A program made the translations under genes and the position numbers. Of a DNA stretch of 64,000 bases, positions 58,676-64,000 are shown one piece after another (position 1 is the first letter of the stretch; every line of letters begins with the position of its first letter). This stretch comes from Vandiemenella viatica (lineage: Eukaryota > Arthropoda > Insecta > Orthoptera > Morabidae), in NCBI GenBank assembly GCA_031002005.1, contig JARYHS010004247.1, positions 1-64,000 on the forward strand, given 5' to 3'. The notes under the pieces were generated by a model. That model was not told where the DNA came from. It was given only the letters and a program-made list of their open reading frames with translations, and made no database searches.

Positions 58676-59254
58676 TGGTTGAGCGATTTCTTATTTTTCT
58701 TTCCGTCGGCCGCGGGCATCTATGTTCACGGTGGAATAAAGGTCAGTTGGCGTAATTCAGACATCCACTGGTCTATGCAATATTTGCGTGCCTTGTTCCA
58801 CAAGGAAATTATATACGTGGGACTTTTCTTGTTTTTATGAGTGACTATTGTTGTTACGCCCACGTCCGCGACGATTAAGCTCGCGTACAAATCATCATAG
58901 CGAATTAAGCTATTTATTTGTCTGTCGGCGAGTTCTGGCACAAGTTTCGGAGTAAAGTAAAGAGCGTTCTATAACTCAGATTTCGGTGCATCCTGGTTGC
59001 ATCTTGCTGCAAATAATAGCTGGTGTCATGTTATAGTATTAACATGCAAATCGACGCTACAATCATAAGGTGAGTGGATTTCTGTTGTTTTTTTTTGCGC
59101 TATTACTGGCCGAATCGCTGCTGCCGAATTTCGGGTGTCTGTGGCCGGCGGAAGTGGAGAGAAATCGCTCACCAATTAATTAATCACGGTTATGTTCCCT
59201 GCGGGAAGTCACTATTTATACGTGGCTTTCCCAAGATAGATTATCCATCATCTA
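58676..59254 (+). repeat. 3' LTR of the BEL element
   Basis: Begins TGGTTGAGCG and ends CATCATCTA, followed by the GGTGG duplication. Confidence 0.95.
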
Positions 59255-59259
59255 GGTGG

Positions 59260-59953
59260 CTTGGTGAGGCATATACCTGACTAGGTCTAGCGAAATTCTA
59301 AAATTTGAGCTTAACATTTTGATGAAAAATATTGAACAGAATTTCTAATTTTTTCTGTTAGTTTTATAGTAATTGTGTCACTAATCTTTGATGACATAGT
59401 GGTCACCTGAATAAATATGTTTTAAGAGGGGTAGGAGAGTGTTAAAAAATCTGAGAATGAGGGAATGATGACTCAGGTGAGGGAATGACCTTTCAATTCA
59501 TGTATCAACATCCAACAAAAAAGAAGTGTATTTTAATAGAAACTTCTTGTATTATTTTGTATTATAACGACGTAAATTTTTAAAAATAAAACATTTTCAT
59601 AATTATTTATTTTATATAGAAGAATAGTTGGATTTTTTTAAAAAAAATGTTCAGGTGTTTAGCTTCTGGTAAATATCAAAGTTTCACTAATTGCTAGTGG
59701 CTTTATTACTTATTATTACTAAAATAAGAATAGCATTTAATTATTGAAGTAGCTACTTTGAAGACATATTCTTGAAATCAAGACAAATGCCCTTATCAAA
59801 AATTACCAAAACTGTCTCCCAGAGAAAGAACAAAAGACTAGCATCTAATTGAATCAATATAATCTTGCTGTTCAGTCACATTTCAAACTCTTAACTATTA
59901 GTTAACCTCAGATTGTCTATTTCTTGTACAGAACATAACCCTCTTCTTGTTAA
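59260..59953. other. AT-rich flank
   Basis: No coding signal. TGGTCACCTGA at 59400-59410 is mirrored by TTAGGTGACCA at 63530-63540 and may mark one end of the element that carries the next gene. Confidence 0.4.
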
Positions 59954-60959
59954 TTATGGGGCCTTCATCGTCTGTAAAACGTCATCCCATGCATACAGCT
60001 GCTCATTCTTGATTGCTGGCCATCTCCAAACTTTGATTGCTTTTTTCATACATTTTATTAAAATACCTTCCTTAAGCACTGAAGTGATTTCTCCTAGATG
60101 CACTATTTCATTCAATTTGACGAGGATATGGTCCCCTATGTCATAATATGAATTGATTTGAGAGTTTTTTTTTGCTGAAGAACAATCTTTTAAAGATTGT
60201 CCACTATTTGACTCTGACTGCGTTTGCTCTGTGTCTTGTTATGACAAAAGAGTTTCTGGGAGCTGTGTAATATCCAAGATGAAAATGATCACATTTGCCA
60301 ATGCAATCAGAACAAGAAAGTCTTCTGAACTCCAGCAAATCACCAGTGAATACAAATTTGCGAATTTTTTGAGTCCCGTAAAATGCAGTGATTTTTAAGG
60401 TGCCCCCTACTCCATCAGGCGCTCCCTTTCCATGGCCAGGCTCAAAATAGTGCCAAGAAAATAATTTCGTGTCATGAAAGAAAATCGTAAAAGATGAAAT
60501 TTTTCTTATACTGGTTTATAGGACTATCACTCAATATGTGTATTCTCTGAATGTTTAAATTCTGGATTTCAAGCCATTCAAAAGTTGGTTTTAAATGCGC
60601 CCCCACTGCCATTGTGTCATGTCTGCTGTTGTTAGACAATGAGCAAAACGCTTTGTAAGGCCTCGTATCCACTTGAGCACGCTCAGGCGAATGAGCCGCT
60701 CAGTGAAGCGAGCGGCTCAAGTGTGGACGCCTGAGCACGCTCGCAACGAACGACAGCGAGAGCGCTCGGGGCGAGCCGATCGGTTGTCGGTATTTTGGAA
60801 TGCTCAAAGGCGAACCAGTGTTTGTTTGGCGATCAGTGTGGACGGTATTTGGTGGTACAATGAGCGCGAGCACGTGGGACAATGAAACTTGCTTAACTCT
60901 TAATTGATGCCTATGAACCAAAGAGGGTGTTATGGGATAGCTCCAGTATTATAATCGAA

Positions 60960-61100
60960 CTAAAAAATAAGGTGCATGGCGTGAAATCAGCGAGATATTA
61001 AAGTTTAGTATTGATGATGTAAAGCAAAAATAACTAGCCTGGTAGGGTGATTCAAGCGAGAACGATCAAAACAGAAGAGAACTTCTATAACGGGAAGTGG
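60960..61100 (+). pseudogene. MADF/Myb-like DNA-binding protein remnant of Harbinger
   Basis: Reads AWREISEILKFSIDDVKQK (about 60977-61033), followed by stops and, in another frame, fragments like RERSKQKRTS. The W-R-E-I helix pattern is typical of MADF domains, the second protein of Harbinger elements, which helps bring the transposase to the nucleus and DNA. Confidence 0.6.
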
Positions 61101-61326
61101 TAAGTCTATTTTAATAGTATTTCTCACAGCTGAACGGATTGATTGAATTTGGTGTTACGAAATTCAGATCCTCAGTGCCTAAAATCATATTGATTTTGTG
61201 CCAGGCAATATAATTCTTTTACGAATTTTTATTAAAAACTTGAAATCAATAATTAAAAAAAAACATGAAAATAATCTTTAAACCTATATTTGTAAACACA
61301 AATTAAAAATAGGTACCAGCCTTTAT

Positions 61327-61680
61327 TTAATTTTGGAGTGACTCAATAGTGCCATCACAGACTGCCCGTACTAAACGGATGATGCTTTGTTTAAATACTT
61401 TGAACATATACTGCAGGCTTGTGTAGGTACTTCCTGAGGCTAGGAATCTTAAAGTTATTATAAATTTTATCTTCTGGTGGGATCGCCTCACGCATAGGCG
61501 TATCGTGCATTTTAATATGAGGTCCAACTAATGAAAGCAAATGTTCGAAATCGATCTCGCAAAGTTCTGAAATATCTCATTGTCTTTTTCTAAAGTCAAT
61601 TCGCGAATTAAATTATTAAGATAATTTCTTCGCTGACGATGACTTTCTCTAATCCATCAACTTGGTAATTTTCTTCTCTG
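61327..61680 (-). pseudogene. Harbinger transposase N-terminal remnant
   Basis: On the minus strand: DFEHLLSLVGPHIKMHDTPM, REAIPPEDKI, then, after a frameshift, FIITLRFLASGSTYTSLQYM and FKVFKQSIIRLVRAVCDGTI. This is the conserved helical N-terminal region of Harbinger (HARBI1-like) transposases. The catalytic DDE part is deleted. Confidence 0.75.
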
Positions 61681-61940
61681 TTTGACATCGTGTGGATAAT
61701 ATTAAAGGCCGCAGCTACGCGTAACGACACGTCAATAGCCGAGCGTTTTCTGAGCACTGCAACCAGGCTCGTTCGACCAAAATTTCGTTTTCCTTGAGCA
61801 CGCTCGACCGAGCGCGCTCAAATTAATGAGCGGCTCATTCGCCTGAGTGTGCTCAAGTGGATACGAGGCTTTACTGACATTACTGTTGCATCGTAGATAC
61901 AGTACGCTTGTGTGTAGTGTGATTTGTTGTCTGAAAGTAA

Positions 61941-62090
61941 CGAAATGAACTGCCTGAATCTCTTCGTTGTTTTTGCAGGAATAATTTTCACTGAAGTCGA
62001 TGTGGATGAGGACTTCGAAATGAACTGCATGAATCTCTTCGTTGGTTTTGAAGGAATAATTTTCACTGAAGTCGATGTGGATGAGGACTT
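61941..62090 (-). repeat. In-frame 75-bp tandem duplication
   Basis: Two copies (61941-62015 and 62016-62090) begin CGAAATGAACTGC. Each encodes 25 residues around LIHIDFSENYS on the minus strand, so the duplicated segment includes the first putative catalytic motif of the DDE-type gene. The copies differ at several positions (SFKTNEEIHAV vs SCKNNEEIQAV). Confidence 0.9.
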
Positions 62091-63458
62091 CTTCCTCAGT
62101 CAAATACTTTTTAAGTTCAGTAATGGTCTGATACTGATGAGCTATCGTTGCAACATGTCGCAACAAATGCAGGCAGTCTCTTTTCTAAGTGCTGTAACTT
62201 ACAAGTTTTTATAACTGAAATTTTACCTTTTTTTACAGGTTTGAGCACTATTTTCCCATTTCCTTCCTTTTCATATATTAGTTTCGTACATCCACTGATG
62301 CTAGTATACTACTTTGTTTGGTTATGAAAGATAATATTTAACAGACTTACTTTTACAATCTATACATTCTCTAAATAAACATTTTGTGGAATGGACATCA
62401 CATGTTATAGTCGCAAGAAATCTTGTTAGATTGCAATGAGACAATGCTTTATTTTCATGAAATTGTATGTCCATCAGTTCAATATTTGTATGGATAACAC
62501 ATCTGAAAGTGTTCAGTTCTTTATTAATCGCCAGTTACCAAAAATGGTCTGAATTTGTAAAATGTTGCCAAGCATATTTTATACTTGACTGTTGTCAGAA
62601 ATTTTTTGTGCAAATTTTGCATAGTGTCACATAACAAACATTTTTTTTTTATTTGTCCTTTAGATATGACAAAATGGATCTTTCCAGGGCACACCCTTGA
62701 ATTGTCATCATTTCCTAAGAAGACTGTAACATTTTGTTTAATATTCATGGTTTTAACATTTAATTTCCTGCAGCCGCCTTTTTTGTACGTTTCATGTTTG
62801 AAAAACAGTTTCGCCAAATACAGCATTTTATTCTTCTTTAAAATATCCGGCTTTAGGATTTCAAAATATTTCTTCTTCTGCCTATGCTTTTTTATAAGTG
62901 GATTCATGTTGCTGAATAATAATTTCTGAAAAAAAGCTTCATTCTCACAGGTTCTGGTACTTGCACTTTTTTTAAGATTGCTGATGCTTTAGCTTGAGGA
63001 GTTGAAACAACGTTTATAGATTTTCTCTGACATCTTTTACGAAATTTCTCTCCCTTTCTTACTTCATCTTTCAATTTTTTCTGCAATCTGGCCATCCTGG
63101 TATTTTTCTATGTTTTCTTAGTTGCCGCCTTCTATAAGCAGCCATCGCCTCCCTGCGCGCATCATTATTTTGAATAACGGGTTCAACTAAAAGATAGCGG
63201 CTAGGAGGTGGTGTTTTCTCTAATACTCTTTCTATATTCTTGCTCTTTTTTAGCTTTCTTGACCCTGTAAATTTGGCTATGTTCTTTCCACTGCTTCCTT
63301 TTGTGTCTTCTTTCTCCGGAGCTCATGGAAACCACAGGTTTTACTTGACCCTTCGCTTTCTGTTTTAAGTATTTAATCCTTTCTTTTTCATGAAGAATTT
63401 CTGAAGTTTCAGGATCAGCTTCCATTTTTTATCTACGCTTCCTATCATATTCTTACAT

Positions 63459-64000
63459 ATTTAATTTAGCTTCTATTTTTGATAATTCGATTTCTTTTGC
63501 ATTATCTGATTGGTCTGATGCCCTAAAACTTAGGTGACCAAACGTCCCGCTTTTGGCGGAACAGTACCGATTTTTTACAATTTTTCCCGCGTCCCGCGTC
63601 GTTTTAAAAAAGTCCCTCTTTATGGAAAGAATGCACTACAAGTTTGGGAACGGCGCGGCGGGAGAACAGGAAGGGAATATACGGCTTTAGGCGACCATGA
63701 GACTATATCGCCAGATATGAGTTTTATATTATTTTTGTTAATTTTATAATGTTAAACTTTAATAAAAACAAATAATTGTTGAGAACTGATTATCGAGCAG
63801 TGATTATCAAGAACTGTTTATCAAATGCCGCATTGTTGATCAGTTGTTTGCATTCAATCAACATTGTTTATACTTAATGAAAAATTCCTTTTTTCGACAC
63901 GGGCAACGACGAAAACATTGTGACTGTCTCTCAGATGATACACATCGTGCTGCGTGCTAGTGCTAGTTAAACAACTGATGTCAACAAATCAGCTATTCAG
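63459..64000. other. Flank with a possible element end
   Basis: TTAGGTGACCA at 63530-63540 is followed by AACGTCCCGCTTTTGGCGG, a CpG-rich block to about 63600. No gene is seen. The 71-codon frame at 63534 is probably chance. Confidence 0.4.

Larger units (their letters stand above)
51610..59254 (+). mobile_element. BEL/Pao LTR retrotransposon, nearly complete
   Basis: Bounded by LTRs at 51610-52184 and 58676-59254 and by a 5-bp target duplication GGTGG (51605-51609 and 59255-59259). Order: LTR, gag, protease, RT, RNase H, integrase, polypurine tract, LTR, as expected for BEL/Pao. A Penelope-like insertion (57452-58334) sits in the integrase end. The reading frames are interrupted by a few stops and a frameshift, so this copy is inactive, but most of the coding sequence is in one frame after 53190. 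Confidence 0.95.
60659..61871. mobile_element. Harbinger/PIF-like DNA element, internally deleted
   Basis: Inverted ends: CCTCGTATCCACTTGAGCAC (from 60661) and CTCAAGTGGATACGAGGC (ending 61871). The subterminal CGAATGAGCCGCTCA is mirrored by TGAGCGGCTCATTCG. It is inserted in the gene of the previous entry, between the HIDFSENY and LSD blocks. Two decayed genes lie head-to-tail inward on opposite strands, as in Harbinger elements: a MADF-like one on plus and a transposase on minus. At 1.2 kb it is too short to be autonomous. The 3-bp TAA-type target duplication expected for the family is not clearly matched. Confidence 0.75.
59954..63458 (-). pseudogene. Transposon-associated gene, possible DDE-type, decayed
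   Basis: Minus-strand gene in pieces. The basic N-terminus (63458 on) has EYDRKRR, a stop, then KERIKYLKQKAKGQVKPVVS. Coiled-coil-like ARLQKKLKDEVRKGEKFRKR is near 63095. Then LGNDDNSRVCPGKIHFVISK and LLCDTMQNLHKKFL (62770-62600), with YKFRPFLV. LIHIDFSENYSCKNNEEIQA and VTFRQQITLHTSVLY are at 62060-61890. Beyond the Harbinger insertion come ILSDSPINQYKKN (about 60530), WHYFEPGHGKGAPDGVGGTL (60450-60390) and the C-terminus VWRWPAIKNEQLYAWDDVLQ, stop at 59956-59954. Conserved D in HIDFSENY, D in LSD.P and acidic residues in EPGHGKG.PDG suggest an RNase H-like transposase. I know such sequences as multi-copy uncharacterised proteins. About 750 codons in total. Several frameshifts. Confidence 0.7.

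Overview
This window looks like non-coding and repeat-rich DNA from a large invertebrate genome, most likely an insect. The species cannot be named from sequence alone. The elements point that way: BEL/Pao LTR retrotransposon, R1-, CR1-, RTE-, jockey- and I-like LINEs, tRNA-derived SINEs, piggyBac- and Harbinger-like DNA elements, and Penelope-like fragments. No bacterial operon structure is present. Only one piece of a probable host gene can be supported: a 76-bp exon of a membrane dipeptidase on the minus strand at 21108-21183, with both splice sites.

Layout: 0-4.4 kb holds a TG-rich minisatellite, a reversed SINE and a decayed LINE. 4.4-11.5 kb is a ~185-bp satellite split by a 4.9-kb palindromic element (5673-10543); the left satellite block contains its own inverted pair. 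13.7-20.2 kb is a minus-strand RTE-like LINE with a second giant palindrome (15765-19776) beside or inside it. That palindrome carries a decayed gene for a FEN/PIN-like nuclease with a TSO1-like cysteine-rich tail. 21-23.3 kb has the dipeptidase exon and a three-layer nest: a SINE split by a 1121-bp piggyBac-like element with CTAA target duplication, which itself contains a reversed SINE of the same family.

24.7-39.5 kb is a stack of nested LINEs. LINE-A (jockey-like) is split by LINE-B (CR1-like). LINE-C (I-like, with RNase H) is split by LINE-D on the minus strand (itself split by a Penelope-like fragment), by a second LINE-B copy, and by a 2-kb satellite with a 168-bp monomer. 41.3-49.4 kb holds an RTE-like tail, an R1-like LINE and a CR1-like LINE whose ORF1 starts like an SGNH esterase. 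51610-59254 is a nearly complete BEL/Pao retrotransposon with both LTRs, a GGTGG target duplication and a Penelope-like insertion in its integrase end. 59.4-63.5 kb carries a decayed minus-strand gene of an unnamed transposon-associated family with possible DDE-type motifs, split by a 1.2-kb Harbinger-like element.

The recurring theme is insertion into earlier insertions, so relative ages can be read directly. The least-described pieces are the two giant palindromes, the Penelope-like modules with a hammerhead-like core and 13-bp target duplications, and the two transposon-borne gene families (FEN-like/CXC and DDE-like). All element class names come from motif recognition by eye, without database searches.
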